A stretch of 64,000 nucleotides of DNA, from the NCBI GenBank assembly GCA_021739645.1, contig JAIPBL010000011.1:1-64000 (forward strand). The letters run 5' to 3'. The DNA comes from Saprospiraceae bacterium (GTDB lineage: Bacteria > Bacteroidota > Bacteroidia > Chitinophagales > Saprospiraceae). Below the pieces are notes generated by a model that worked only from the letters and a program-made list of their open reading frames with translations, made no database searches and was not told where the DNA came from. The position numbers and the translations under genes are program-made. Below, one piece after another: positions 9,619 through 19,292 of the stretch. Position 1 is the first letter of the stretch. Every line of letters begins with the position of its first letter.

Positions 9619-10878
9619 ATGTACCGCAGCAAAGCCATCGTCAATAAGCTCATCCTGTTGCTTACGCTCAGAATTATGAGCTATTTCACCTTGTTTCCAC
9701 ACTCGGTGGTGCTGACGCAATTGGTAAAAACGGGGCTTCGCTTCCTCCTCACCTTTCTTGCATTTATGATGCTTAAGCAGTTGCGGGAAAAGCACCGTGG
9801 CTTAGAATTTACTTACCAAAACATGACGCCCTTCCTGCTCTACTGCACGTACCTGCTTTTGGGCTTGGTATCGGTATTTTGGGCTTCCTTGCCTTTTTAC
9901 GCACTCTTGCAGTTCAGCATGGTGCTGGAAGCGTTGGCCTTCGCCTGGTTTTTTTCCCAACTTATCGCCTACTACAACGCATTGAGTGACAACCATGCCC
10001 GATTCGCCCTGCTGTTCGGGCGGGCGGCGATGTTCATTTCTATCGGGTTTCTGCTCGGCTTGGCCATCAACCCCGACCTTTTTTATCGCCAAACACACGG
10101 CGGGGAAGTCTCCCGCCTTGGTGGTTATATCATCAACCCCAACGAACTGGGTATGCTCGGGGTGCTGGGCGGTGTAATGGGATTCGTGGAACTGCTCGAC
10201 GAGCGGCCCAAGTTCATGAACTGGCTGGTCATCACGGCCAGTGTGACGGTGGTGCTGATGACGCAAAGCCGCTCATCATTGGGTGCATTCCTGGCCATTG
10301 CGGGCATCTATATCCTGCGCACCGGCAACATGAAAGTCATCTTCCTCTCCATGATCGGGGCAGTGCTGGTGGTGCCCATTCTGGTACAAACCATCATCCT
10401 GAAACAAGGCAACGTGGAGGAGGTGATGAGCATGACCGGGCGGCTGCCGTTCTGGTCCGACCTCATTACCGACGGCTTCCCCAAGCGGCCACTTTTTGGC
10501 TGGGGCTTCATGTGCATTGCCGAAGGCGACTATTTCCACAGCATCCATTCCTACTCCGCAAAAATGACGCACAACACCTTCGTGCAAGTGCTGCTCAACC
10601 TCGGCCTGGTGGGGTCTTTCATCTGCCTACTGCAAATGGTGGCCACCTTCAACGTCATCTTCCGGTTCGAAAACGTCAGCATAAAATGGCTGGCCGGGAT
10701 GATGCTCATCCCCGTCCTCATCAACTCGTTCACGGAGTTCGGCATTTTTGGCGAGTCCAACTATGGCATCCAGTTTTACCAACTGCTTCTCTTGTTTTTT
10801 GTCATAAAAGCAGTGCCCATCATCTCCCCGGTCTATCATAAACAACGGCACGAAAACTTAAATACCGCCACCGCATGA
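9619..10878 (+). CDS. O-antigen ligase/polymerase-like membrane protein (Wzy/WaaL type)
   Basis: A polytopic membrane protein of 419 residues from ATG 9619, with about 10 hydrophobic segments. It has the O-antigen ligase/polymerase family pattern: a run reading TQSRSSLGAFLA, then a periplasmic loop GWGFMCIAEGDYFHS with HNTFVQVLLNLGLVGSF in the last third. Such proteins join or polymerise lipid-linked glycans at the periplasmic face of the inner membrane. The open frame extends to TTG 9493, but that would translate through a 17-bp palindrome, so I start at 9619; GTG 9598, preceded by aaggag, is an alternative. The stop overlaps the next gene as ATGA. Ligase and polymerase cannot be told apart from sequence alone. 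Confidence 0.85.
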   Translation: MYRSKAIVNKLILLLTLRIMSYFTLFPHSVVLTQLVKTGLRFLLTFLAFMMLKQLREKHRGLEFTYQNMTPFLLYCTYLLLGLVSVFWASLPFYALLQFSMVLEALAFAWFFSQLIAYYNALSDNHARFALLFGRAAMFISIGFLLGLAINPDLFYRQTHGGEVSRLGGYIINPNELGMLGVLGGVMGFVELLDERPKFMNWLVITASVTVVLMTQSRSSLGAFLAIAGIYILRTGNMKVIFLSMIGAVLVVPILVQTIILKQGNVEEVMSMTGRLPFWSDLITDGFPKRPLFGWGFMCIAEGDYFHSIHSYSAKMTHNTFVQVLLNLGLVGSFICLLQMVATFNVIFRFENVSIKWLAGMMLIPVLINSFTEFGIFGESNYGIQFYQLLLLFFVIKAVPIISPVYHKQRHENLNTATA

Positions 10879-12281
10879 CCACCGAACTGCATAAAAACGA
10901 CTGCGCCATTTTGGCGAAATTGTTCTTTCCCGACCATGATAGCTTGGCCTTTGCCGACGGCAACCAACTGACAACCAATGATTTGTCAACGGGAGAAAAA
11001 CGAGCAGTGGTTGTTTTGAACAGCAGTTCTGCCGATTTTGAAACATTGCCAGCGGGCGCATTCGGCTTGCTTGCCTTCGGCAAAAAACCAGACCTGCCAC
11101 AGCTCCACTGCCTCAGCTTCGACTACGTGAACAACGCCGACGGCAGCATCCGATGGCTGTACCCCGCCGACTTGAAGACGCCCATTTTCCTGAAACTTTA
11201 CAACGGGGCGGGCCTGCGGGGTCGGGTATTCCGGCTGGCATTCAGGGCGGTGTTTTTATTGGGGATAAAAAACCGGGTAAAATCGGGCACGGTCCATATT
11301 TTTTCGCCAGAAAAAAATTGGTTCAGCCAGCTCACCAGCCGCTTCGCCGCCTCCAGCTACGCCATTTTCACGGGCACAGTGGGCGAAAACCGCAAGGCGG
11401 TGGTGGCCATGAAGAATTGGTTTTGCAAAATCCCGCTCACGGCAAGTGCTGCGGCGCTGGTGACCCAAGAACGTAAAACCTTGGAGGCATTTCGGCCATT
11501 TAGCTTTGAAAAATTGGAAGTGCCGAAGACAGAGGAACTGGGAAGCAATCTGGCGGTGTCGGATGTTAAGCCGCCCCAGAGCCGGAGCAGTTCGAGCCTG
11601 GAACCCCATCATTTGGAGGCATTACTGGAATTGAAACAGCACAGCTACGAGGTACTACCGTTGGGTGCGCTGCCCTTATGGCAAGCCTCCGGCGAACAAC
11701 TGGCCGACCTCGAACACACAGCCATTTGCAACGACCTGCCACCGCTCACGGTGCGCCAAATTGTTGGCCAACTCAAAGCCCTGCGGCAATCACTTGACCA
11801 AAACCGACTGGTGCCCACCACCCTCGCCCACGGCGATTTCACACCCTGGAACATGTACCTCGGCAGGGATAAATTGCACGTTTATGATTGGGAATTGGCC
11901 GGGCGGCAGCCCCTGCTTTTCGACGCTTTTCATTTTGTTTTCCAATCCGGTATTTTGCTGAAACGGGAGTCGTTTCCAGTCATCAAAAAAGCGTTGAGCG
12001 AGCTGGAAAAAAGTGCAGAAATAAAGGCATTGCTGGCAGGGCAAACCGTGGGCTTTCGGGAATTGTACAACCTTTATCTCCTCCAAAATATCAGCTATTA
12101 TTTGCCCAGGTACTTGCGGCAACAACCACTTCATGTGCAGGCGCACTGGTTGGTGGGGGTTTGGCACGAGGCGCTCCACGACGAGTGGTGTCTGGCGGAA
12201 AATTGCCCGGCTACGGGCATCGGGAAAGTCGAGAAAAACACCAAGGTTGAGCAGCCTGTGGCAAGCATTAATCTATTGTAA
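10875..12281 (+). CDS. APH/choline-kinase-fold phosphotransferase
   Basis: A 468-residue protein with the catalytic loop HGDFTPWNMY (His319, Asp321) and the metal-binding VYDWE motif (Asp338) of the aminoglycoside phosphotransferase/choline kinase superfamily. The N-terminal 200 residues lack an obvious P-loop and are not recognised. It is translationally coupled by ATGA to the O-antigen ligase-like gene, which points to a job in surface glycan assembly, such as phosphorylating a sugar, lipid or amino-alcohol decoration, rather than antibiotic resistance. That role is inferred from context only. No membrane segment or signal peptide is seen. Confidence 0.75.
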   Translation: MTTELHKNDCAILAKLFFPDHDSLAFADGNQLTTNDLSTGEKRAVVVLNSSSADFETLPAGAFGLLAFGKKPDLPQLHCLSFDYVNNADGSIRWLYPADLKTPIFLKLYNGAGLRGRVFRLAFRAVFLLGIKNRVKSGTVHIFSPEKNWFSQLTSRFAASSYAIFTGTVGENRKAVVAMKNWFCKIPLTASAAALVTQERKTLEAFRPFSFEKLEVPKTEELGSNLAVSDVKPPQSRSSSSLEPHHLEALLELKQHSYEVLPLGALPLWQASGEQLADLEHTAICNDLPPLTVRQIVGQLKALRQSLDQNRLVPTTLAHGDFTPWNMYLGRDKLHVYDWELAGRQPLLFDAFHFVFQSGILLKRESFPVIKKALSELEKSAEIKALLAGQTVGFRELYNLYLLQNISYYLPRYLRQQPLHVQAHWLVGVWHEALHDEWCLAENCPATGIGKVEKNTKVEQPVASINLL

Positions 12282-12292
12282 CGTCAGCAATT

Positions 12293-12411
12293 TAAAGTCC
12301 CTTTGGCATGGTCGAAGACCAACTGCGACGTCTCGCGAGCGGCATTATTTGATGTCGCAGAGCCAGCCCCGAAAACTCGGGGTGGCCTTCGGCCATGCCA
12401 AAAGCGACTTA
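12293..12411. repeat. Long imperfect palindrome with nested hairpins
   Basis: Outer arms at 12293-12323 and 12381-12411 are imperfect reverse complements that also allow G-U pairing. Inside lie a 6-bp pair (12324-12329 with 12354-12359), the self-complementary 8-mer ctcgcgag at 12332-12339, and a small hairpin near 12367-12382. The 119-nt unit fills most of the gap between the kinase stop and the convergent histidine-kinase stop. It may act as a bidirectional terminator or be a MITE/REP-like element. Confidence 0.65.
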
Positions 12412-12467
12412 ATAACACGTGTACCCATTACATACGAAATTGCCGCCGCTAAATAGGAAGTGCTGCC

Positions 12468-15350
12468 TTAATTGCTGACCTGCGCCTTAAGTTCCTCCAA
12501 CTCGGTCTGAACCAATGGCAAACCGACAGAAACGTTTACCTCAATCTCTTCAAGTAGCGTTTTAATCTTGACCTCATCGGGGTTTGGCTGCAGGGTTTCC
12601 GACTCCAATGTTGAGAACCCTGGTTCCATCCAAGGCAACCCGACCATCGGGAAAGCTGGCTTTAGTTTGTGGGCCAGCCTTGACAAGGCTACCCAATCCT
12701 TGACGGCAAAATGCTGGCGCATCAACGGGTATTCGTGGTGTATTTTTTGAAAAAACAACAAAAACATATCAAGGGCATAGTCGCTATCATCGCCGTAAAT
12801 ATCTTGTAAATAGTTTCTATCAATTTCCAAGAAGGTTGGCACAACTTTCTTCGAAAGGCTGTGCTCGTTTGGGGCTTTTTTTACTTCTTTTTTAGTCAAT
12901 TGCAAATGTTTACTCATGATGGCAAAAAGTTGTTCTGGATTGAACGGCTTTGAAAGATGGTCGTTCATGCCAACTTGGATTGCACGCTCTATGCTCGAAA
13001 CCAAAGCTGAGGCTGTAAGTGCCACGAGGGGCGTTTCCCGGTTAGGGTTGTTGGAGTTGCGGATGGAAATGGCCGTTTCGTATCCGTCCATTTCAGGCAT
13101 CTGAATGTCGAGGAGAATGAGGTCGAATTGTTCTTGTTGGGCCATTTCATATCCCATCAGGCCATTGAAGGCCATTTTATGGCTGACTCCCCATTTTTCT
13201 AACAGGGTTGAAATATATTTCCGGTTCATGGAATTGTCTTCTACTATTAGGATGGAAATATCCTTAGAAGCCACAAATCGATGCTTAATGGCCGATATCT
13301 CAGGGTTTCCAATGGGTTTGCCCGTGTCAGAATAGACCAGTTCAAAGGTGAACGTAGTGCCAATGCCTTCCTTGCTGCTTACCAAAATATTGCCGCCTTG
13401 GAGTTCCACCAGCTTTTTCACAATGGTCAAGCCCAAGCCTGTTCCACCGAACTCACGCTTGACATCCCCATCCGCTTGCCTAAAACTTTGGAAGACGAGT
13501 TCAATCTTATCTTGCGGTATGCCTATACCAGAATCCGACACTTCGAAACGGAGGGTTATTCGGTCATCGTTCCTTTTCACCGTGCGAACAGTTACGCTGA
13601 TGCGACCCTCTTTCGTAAACTTCTCGGCATTGCCCAGTAAGTTGAGCAACACTTGTTTGAGCATGAGGTCGTCACCAACAAGCAGGGTGTTAAGGGTGGT
13701 ATCCACGTCAGCATCTACCTCCACAGGTCTCCCCTCTATTTTCCTTTGAAAGATTTTTTGCATTGCATGGACAAGTCCAGCGAGGTCAAACTCACGAGGG
13801 TGTACATCCATTCTGCCCTCCCTTATTTTTGCTATATCCAGTACGTTGCTAATAAGTGACTGGAGGATGTCGGCAGCACTCTTCAAAACATCGAGGTAAT
13901 CCCCCTGCTCTGCTGTCGGCTCGGTGTCAAAGAGCAAGTGAGTCATGCCAATAATGGCGTTCAGTGGCGTTCGTATCTCATGGCTCATGTTGGCAAGAAA
14001 CTGCTTTTCAGCTTCTTGCGCTTCTTCCGCCCGCAGCCTAGCCTCGAATATTTCTTGTTGAAGCCGCCTTTGCCGAGTAATGTCGTAGTGGATTTTGATG
14101 GTACCTGCGATGTTGCCCCAATGGTCGTAGATAGGTGCGCCCGATACCATTACCCAAATCCGGCTCCCGTCTTTTTTAAAAATCTGTATTTCATAAACTC
14201 CAGCGACACCTTTCATCCGCTCAATATTCTGCTGTTTCACCACAGAGAAAAACTCCGGTGGAAGAAAAATCTCTGACACCCTTTGGCCCACTAGCTCTTG
14301 CTCCGTGTAGCCCGTCATTTCACAAAAATGGTGGTAAGCCCTTAATATTGTTCCCTGTGTACTCACCTCCAGCAAGCCCAGCTCCATGTTTTCAATGATA
14401 CCACGGTACTTTTCCTCGCTTCGTCTGAGGTTTTCCCCTACTTGCCTTTCATCAGTAACATCTCGGTACTGCCAGAGGTGGCCCAAGTATTTTCCTTCGG
14501 CAATGATCGGGATATAGTCACGCTGAAGGATGCGGCCATCAGCCATCTGTAGTTCTTCACCAACTTTAATTTCCTTTTTTTCCAGCAGCATATTAATGCC
14601 CTTCACAAAGCTGCCCGCATCTTTGGACAGGTGCTTTGCCTGCTCCATGGCCAGAACGCCTTGGGTGCCAATCAGCTCCGCAGATGGGGTCGAAATGCCG
14701 AATTGTTTACAAAAAAGCTCATTGGCAAGCACAATGCTACGGTTTTCATCCTCAAGGAGAATGCCGCTTTGAAGATTTGCAATCAACTTGGAGAGCCTGA
14801 CCTGCGTGGCTGCCAGGGCTTCTTCGGCTAGTTGCCGTTTGGTGACATCACGCGCAACCGCAGTCGCTTCCACTATTTCGTCCCCGTGAATGACGAACTG
14901 TAGGTTTTGGGCTAACCAAATTGTCTCTCCAGATTTAGTTAAAACAGGAAATTGCAGATAGGAATTGATGATGTGTTCTTCCCTGCATTTTTTGTAAAAA
15001 AGTTCTACTTTCTCTGACCAGTCCGGATGAATCAATTCCAGATAATTGCGTCCGATAATTTCTTCTTGCGAATATCCAAGCCGAGTAGAAGCTGTCTGGT
15101 TGGCATACATAATATACCCTTTTGCATCAGCCCTGAAGATGATGTCTGTAGCATTTTCGACAATCTGGCGATAGCGCAACTCGCTGTCCTCCAGTGCTTT
15201 GGTTCGCTCGATTATCTTTTCTTCCAACCGTTCGTTCAACAAAGAAAGTTCTTGCATTTTTTCCGCTAACGTGTTTTCCGCTTGCTTTCTACTCCTGACT
15301 TCCTGTTGGATTCTGCGGTTAAGCAGGTCAATTTCTTTTTGATAGTCCAT
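12468..15350 (-). CDS. Hybrid histidine kinase (coiled coil-PAS3-HisKA-HATPase-REC-Hpt)
   Basis: A 960-residue signalling protein without membrane segments, so probably cytoplasmic. Order: N-terminal coiled coil (1-55); three PAS domains (about 58-175, 182-305 and 306-430); HisKA with MSHEIRTPLNAIIG (phospho-acceptor His457); HATPase_c with N-box LLNLLGNAEKF and G-boxes SDSGIGIP and GGTGLGL; receiver domain with LLDIQMPEMDG (Asp748); and a C-terminal Hpt domain with HKLKPAF (His894). The His-Asp-His chain is complete, so an external response regulator is expected to receive the phosphate. No regulator is adjacent on the same strand; the NtrC-type gene at 17941-19284 lies beyond the TonB receptor gene and is only a candidate. 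The signal sensed by the PAS domains is unknown. Confidence 0.93.
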   Translation of the reverse strand: MDYQKEIDLLNRRIQQEVRSRKQAENTLAEKMQELSLLNERLEEKIIERTKALEDSELRYRQIVENATDIIFRADAKGYIMYANQTASTRLGYSQEEIIGRNYLELIHPDWSEKVELFYKKCREEHIINSYLQFPVLTKSGETIWLAQNLQFVIHGDEIVEATAVARDVTKRQLAEEALAATQVRLSKLIANLQSGILLEDENRSIVLANELFCKQFGISTPSAELIGTQGVLAMEQAKHLSKDAGSFVKGINMLLEKKEIKVGEELQMADGRILQRDYIPIIAEGKYLGHLWQYRDVTDERQVGENLRRSEEKYRGIIENMELGLLEVSTQGTILRAYHHFCEMTGYTEQELVGQRVSEIFLPPEFFSVVKQQNIERMKGVAGVYEIQIFKKDGSRIWVMVSGAPIYDHWGNIAGTIKIHYDITRQRRLQQEIFEARLRAEEAQEAEKQFLANMSHEIRTPLNAIIGMTHLLFDTEPTAEQGDYLDVLKSAADILQSLISNVLDIAKIREGRMDVHPREFDLAGLVHAMQKIFQRKIEGRPVEVDADVDTTLNTLLVGDDLMLKQVLLNLLGNAEKFTKEGRISVTVRTVKRNDDRITLRFEVSDSGIGIPQDKIELVFQSFRQADGDVKREFGGTGLGLTIVKKLVELQGGNILVSSKEGIGTTFTFELVYSDTGKPIGNPEISAIKHRFVASKDISILIVEDNSMNRKYISTLLEKWGVSHKMAFNGLMGYEMAQQEQFDLILLDIQMPEMDGYETAISIRNSNNPNRETPLVALTASALVSSIERAIQVGMNDHLSKPFNPEQLFAIMSKHLQLTKKEVKKAPNEHSLSKKVVPTFLEIDRNYLQDIYGDDSDYALDMFLLFFQKIHHEYPLMRQHFAVKDWVALSRLAHKLKPAFPMVGLPWMEPGFSTLESETLQPNPDEVKIKTLLEEIEVNVSVGLPLVQTELEELKAQVSN

Positions 15351-15592
15351 CCTAGATTTACCTTCTTAATTCTTGTCTGGTAGATTGCTACTTTTGGTAT
15401 CCGTGGGCTGGGAAATAGCTTTGGTAAGTTGGAATTTACTTGATATTGATTTTCAGCGTTGCTTGGTGCACAAAGTGATATTGCCAATATCACGCCATCA
15501 ATTTCAAGGCAGTTCATTGATTCATTGGATTTTCCAATCAGAAATTGTCCGGCACCTCATCTTCATTCAAGAACAGTGCATGATTTATTATT

Positions 15593-15608
15593 TTTAGATT
15601 AATCTAAA
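15593..15608. promoter_or_regulatory. 16-bp palindrome, DtxR/MntR-like operator
   Basis: The perfect palindrome tttagattaatctaaa ends 26 nt before the receptor -7 box, close to where the -33 element should be. It resembles operators of DtxR-family metal-dependent repressors in layout and core. Repression of the TonB receptor when iron or manganese is plentiful is inferred. Confidence 0.55.
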
Positions 15609-15634
15609 TTCATTTTTTAGTCTTTCAAATTTTA

Positions 15635-15642
15635 TATTTTTG
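15635..15642 (+). promoter_or_regulatory. -7 box TATTTTTG of TonB receptor gene
   Basis: Exact match to the Bacteroidota TAnnTTTG consensus, 18 nt before the receptor start codon. Confidence 0.7.
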
Positions 15643-15660
15643 CGGACTAAATAATGCCTA

Positions 15661-17931
15661 ATGAGAAAAATCATTCCCCTGCTTCTTTGCAGTTATTTTC
15701 TTTCAGCAAGTGCCCAAAATGGCGTCCTATCTGGAAAAATATTCGAAAAGGGCCAGCCCGTGGCCTTTGCGCTTTGCGCTATCGTATCCTTGAATGCAGC
15801 CGCAACCGCTGATGAAAAAGGCAATTTTAGCTTGAAAGGATTGCCTGAAGGGCATTACGAACTCAACGTCACCTGTCTGGGCTACTTCCCTCACCGTCAG
15901 CAAGTGTCCATCCCAAAATCTGGCACTTTGACCGTGAATATTGAACTGGAAGAAGCACCGTTTTCCCTCAATACCGTGGTCGTATCAGGCACCCGCACCG
16001 ACCGTCGCCGCCTCGACAACCCTGTGGCCGTCAATGTGCTCACCAGCGGCAGCTTTCAGGTGACGCAGTCAAATACCTTATCTGAAGGGCTGTGCTTCCT
16101 GCCGGGCCTGCGCATGGAAACGGACTGCCAAACCTGCAACTATACCCAATTGAGAATGAACGGATTGGGGGGCAGTTACAGCCAAATCCTGATTGACAAC
16201 CGCCCGGTGTTCACCCCGCTGATGAGCTTGTACAGCCTGGAGCAGATTCCAGCTTCGCAAATTGAACGGGTGGAAGTGGTCAAGGGGGGTGGCTCTGTGC
16301 TGTACGGCGCCAACGCCATCGCTGGCACGGTGAACGTCCTGACGAAAATGCCGACCAAAAACGAGTGGTCCATCGCTGGCAATACCGCAATCATTGACGG
16401 CCAGTCCTCTGACCATTTTTTCAATGGCAACGCCTCCATCATCAACGAGGAAAAAACAGCGGGAATCAGCTTTTTTACCTCCCACCGCAACCGGGAAGCG
16501 TATGACAATAGCGGGGACGGATTCTCCGAATTGCCTCAGCTCCGCAACAATTCCTTTGGCTTCAAGGCCAACCTGAAACCAAGCCCACAGCACAAGCTCC
16601 AACTGAACGGCTGGAGCATCAACGAATTCCGCCGGGGCGGCAATGCCTTCGACCTGCCCGCCGACCAGGCCGACCAATCGGAAGAACGCAGCCAGCAGGT
16701 CTGGATTGGTGGCGCAGATTACCAGTTTACCCCAAAAAATGGAAAAACCAGCCTGAACACCTACCTCGCTGCGCAACAGACCACCCGCCGCCACTACACG
16801 GGCATTGACCATGCAGACGGTTGGGGCAACACCAACAGTAAAACTTGGACAGGCGGTGTGCAAATCAACCGGAAGCTGGACTACTGGGGTGGCCAGAACG
16901 CTTTGACAGTCGGCATCGAGCACCAGCACGACGACACTTTCGATGAAATTGAGGCGTACAATTACCTGATTGACCAAGTAACCGACCTGACCGGGCTGTT
17001 CCTGCAAAGCGACTGGGACATTACACAGAAGTTCACCCTGTTATCGGGGATTCGGCTCAACAAGCACAATTTTTTGGATAACCTCGTCGCCACGCCCCGG
17101 CTCAGTGCGCTTTTCAAACCGTTCAAAAACCTGCAACTTCGGGCTGGCTGGGCGCAGGGGTTCCGAGCGCCGCAGGCTTTTGAGACGGACATGCACATCG
17201 CCTTTGCGGGCGGCGGCGTCTCGATAATTCAGGTCTCCCCGCTTCTAAAACCGGAGGGTTCCAACAGTTACTCTTTTTCCCTGGACTTCAATCGACCCAG
17301 TGCAAACCACATCTACGGCTTCACGCTGGACGCTTTTCGGACGAGGCTTTTGGACGCATTTGTGCTGGAAGAAAACGGCTCGGATACCGCTGGGAACATC
17401 CTGTTGCTCCGCAAAAACGGGGGAAACTCCACGGTGCAGGGCCTCACCTTCGAGGCACGGTTCAACTACGACCAAAAAGCCCAATTGGAAATGGGCCTGA
17501 CCTTGCAAACTGCCAATTTCGACAACCCCGTGGCTTGGTCAGCCGAAGTGCCGGGCAGCAGAAAATTCCTCCGAACGCCTGACCGCTACGGCTTTTTTAC
17601 GCTGATTATTCTTCCTGAAAAAAAATTAAACAGCTCGTTTTCAGGCGTTTATACGGGTAAAATGATGGTGCCGCATTTTGGCGGTGCGCCCGGTGTTGGG
17701 CATGATGCGCTGTTTCGTTCCCCCGAATTTATGGAGCTGAACGCCAAAGTCAATTACCGCCTGCACCTGCACAGCATGGAGACTGACCTTGAGTTCTCAG
17801 CGGGCGTACAGAGCATTTTCGATGCTTATCAGTCTGATTTTGACAATGGAAAATACCGGGACAGCAATTATATCTATGGCCCAGCGAGGCCGAGAACGGT
17901 ATTTTTGGCCGTGAAGTTTGGAGTTTTTTAA
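15661..17931 (+). CDS. TonB-dependent outer-membrane receptor
   Basis: A 756-residue outer-membrane transporter. Residues 1-19 form a signal peptide ending SASAQ. A carboxypeptidase-regulatory-like beta-sandwich follows (about 22-100), then the plug (about 110-225) with RVEVVKGGGSVLYGANAIAG, then a 22-strand-type barrel ending in the terminal aromatic pattern FLAVKFGVF. The plug contains a conspicuous DCQTCNY (CxxC) segment that could be a disulfide or metal-linked feature. It is a single gene with its own promoter and a metal-repressor-like palindrome upstream, so a siderophore, metal complex or cofactor is a more likely substrate than glycan; there is no SusD partner. The exact ligand is not readable. 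Confidence 0.93.
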   Translation: MRKIIPLLLCSYFLSASAQNGVLSGKIFEKGQPVAFALCAIVSLNAAATADEKGNFSLKGLPEGHYELNVTCLGYFPHRQQVSIPKSGTLTVNIELEEAPFSLNTVVVSGTRTDRRRLDNPVAVNVLTSGSFQVTQSNTLSEGLCFLPGLRMETDCQTCNYTQLRMNGLGGSYSQILIDNRPVFTPLMSLYSLEQIPASQIERVEVVKGGGSVLYGANAIAGTVNVLTKMPTKNEWSIAGNTAIIDGQSSDHFFNGNASIINEEKTAGISFFTSHRNREAYDNSGDGFSELPQLRNNSFGFKANLKPSPQHKLQLNGWSINEFRRGGNAFDLPADQADQSEERSQQVWIGGADYQFTPKNGKTSLNTYLAAQQTTRRHYTGIDHADGWGNTNSKTWTGGVQINRKLDYWGGQNALTVGIEHQHDDTFDEIEAYNYLIDQVTDLTGLFLQSDWDITQKFTLLSGIRLNKHNFLDNLVATPRLSALFKPFKNLQLRAGWAQGFRAPQAFETDMHIAFAGGGVSIIQVSPLLKPEGSNSYSFSLDFNRPSANHIYGFTLDAFRTRLLDAFVLEENGSDTAGNILLLRKNGGNSTVQGLTFEARFNYDQKAQLEMGLTLQTANFDNPVAWSAEVPGSRKFLRTPDRYGFFTLIILPEKKLNSSFSGVYTGKMMVPHFGGAPGVGHDALFRSPEFMELNAKVNYRLHLHSMETDLEFSAGVQSIFDAYQSDFDNGKYRDSNYIYGPARPRTVFLAVKFGVF

Positions 17932-17940
17932 AAGGTAGTT

Positions 17941-19284
17941 TTAAGCGCCAAAACCATACTCCTCAATCTTGCGGTACAACGTGGCCAGCCCGATACCGAG
18001 CAGTTCGGCGGTCTTGGTCTTGTTGCCTTTGGTATGCGCCAGCACTTTTCGGATATGCATTTTCTCGATTTCGGCGAGCTTCATCAGGTCAAGTTGGTTG
18101 CCGGACTCGGTATATTGGAAGTCGTAGGGCAGGCAGTCCAGCGTCATTTCAGGGCCAGAGGCGAGGATGACGGAACGCTCGATGATGTTTTTCAGCTCCC
18201 TGATATTCCCCTTCCACGGGTGGTTAGTCAGTGCTTTTTTGAACGAATCATCCATGCCGAGCGGTGTGTGGCTCATTTTGGCACAGAACATTTTAATAAA
18301 ATACTCCGCCAATACCAATATATCGCTTTGTCGCTCTGCCAGTGAAGGCAGTCGGATATTGAACACGGAGAGCCGGTAGAACAGGTCAAGGCGAAAATTG
18401 CCCTTGTCGCTCTCGGCTTGCAAATCCCGGTTGGTGGCAGCGATGATACGGACGTCCACCTTTGTCTCCTTCGTTTCGCCCACTTTCATGAAAGTACCAG
18501 TTTCCAGCACCCGTAGCAGTTTGGCTTGCAGGATGATGTCCATTTCCCCAATTTCATCCAAGAAAATGGTGCCGCCATTCGCCTCCTCGAACAGGCCGAT
18601 TTTGTCCTTCACCGCCCCTGTGAACGAGCCAGTTTTGTGGCCGAACATCTCGCTTTCAAGCAGCTCTTTGCCCAAGGCACTGCAATTAATCGCCACAAAC
18701 GACTTGGCGTTTCGGTTGCTAGCGCCATGTATTGCTTGCGCAAAAACCTCCTTGCCAGTTCCGGTCTCGCCTGTTAGCAGCACGGTGGTACTGGTAGCCG
18801 CCACCTTCCTCGCCATTTCGATGGCATGTTGCATCGGCTTTGACTGGCCGACAATTTTTCCGAAACTGTGGCGCTGGCCATTAGCAGTGGCTGCCATCTC
18901 CTTCGCTTCAAACTGGCGCATTGCCTTCTCCACGGCCATGCTCAAAAGTGGGATAATTTTGTTGTTGTCGTCGCCCTTGGTGATGTAGTCGAAAGCCCCG
19001 GCCTTGATGGCCGTCACGCTGTCAGGAATTGCGCCGTAGGCGGTCAGCAAAATGACCTCGCACTGCGGGCTGATGGCCTTGATTTTCGAGACCATCTCCA
19101 CCCCGTTGGCATCGGGCAACTTCACATCACAGATGATGGCGTGGATTTTCTCCTGCTGCAACAGCTTCAGCCCCTTCGCTCCAGTCTCCGCTTGAAATAC
19201 CTCGTACCCTTCCAGCCGGATGATTCGACTGAGCAGGTTGCGGATGTCGTTCTCGTCGTCTATGATGAGGATGTTTGCTTTCAT
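17941..19284 (-). CDS. NtrC-family sigma-54-dependent response regulator
   Basis: A 447-residue DNA-binding response regulator that should activate RNA polymerase with sigma-54 when phosphorylated. The receiver domain (about 4-120) has IIDDE and the phospho-acceptor Asp53 in CDVKLPD. The AAA+ domain (about 150-375) has Walker A GETGTGKE, Walker B GGTIFLDEIGEMD and the sigma-54 contact loop, here GSFTGA instead of the usual GAFTGA. A Fis-type helix-turn-helix closes the protein (KTKTAELLGIGLATLYRKI). I start at ATG 19284, which gives MKANILIIDDE; the open frame continues 25 codons further but runs into an inverted repeat. A -7 box lies only 8 nt upstream, so the mRNA is nearly leaderless. No kinase is adjacent on the same strand. 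Confidence 0.93.
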   Translation of the reverse strand: MKANILIIDDENDIRNLLSRIIRLEGYEVFQAETGAKGLKLLQQEKIHAIICDVKLPDANGVEMVSKIKAISPQCEVILLTAYGAIPDSVTAIKAGAFDYITKGDDNNKIIPLLSMAVEKAMRQFEAKEMAATANGQRHSFGKIVGQSKPMQHAIEMARKVAATSTTVLLTGETGTGKEVFAQAIHGASNRNAKSFVAINCSALGKELLESEMFGHKTGSFTGAVKDKIGLFEEANGGTIFLDEIGEMDIILQAKLLRVLETGTFMKVGETKETKVDVRIIAATNRDLQAESDKGNFRLDLFYRLSVFNIRLPSLAERQSDILVLAEYFIKMFCAKMSHTPLGMDDSFKKALTNHPWKGNIRELKNIIERSVILASGPEMTLDCLPYDFQYTESGNQLDLMKLAEIEKMHIRKVLAHTKGNKTKTAELLGIGLATLYRKIEEYGFGA

Positions 19285-19292
19285 GCTGGAAG

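Larger units (their letters stand above)
15351..15660. other. Divergent promoter region, kinase / TonB receptor
   Basis: This 310-bp AT-rich gap separates the divergently transcribed histidine kinase and TonB receptor genes. It carries a 16-bp perfect palindrome and a -7 box for the receptor, both listed separately. I see no gene, and no cobalamin riboswitch-like element despite the receptor downstream. Confidence 0.6.

Noticed and set aside
15351-15660. Cobalamin riboswitch upstream of the TonB receptor
   Set aside because: I could not find the conserved B12-box or the expected length of structured leader; a protein operator fits better.
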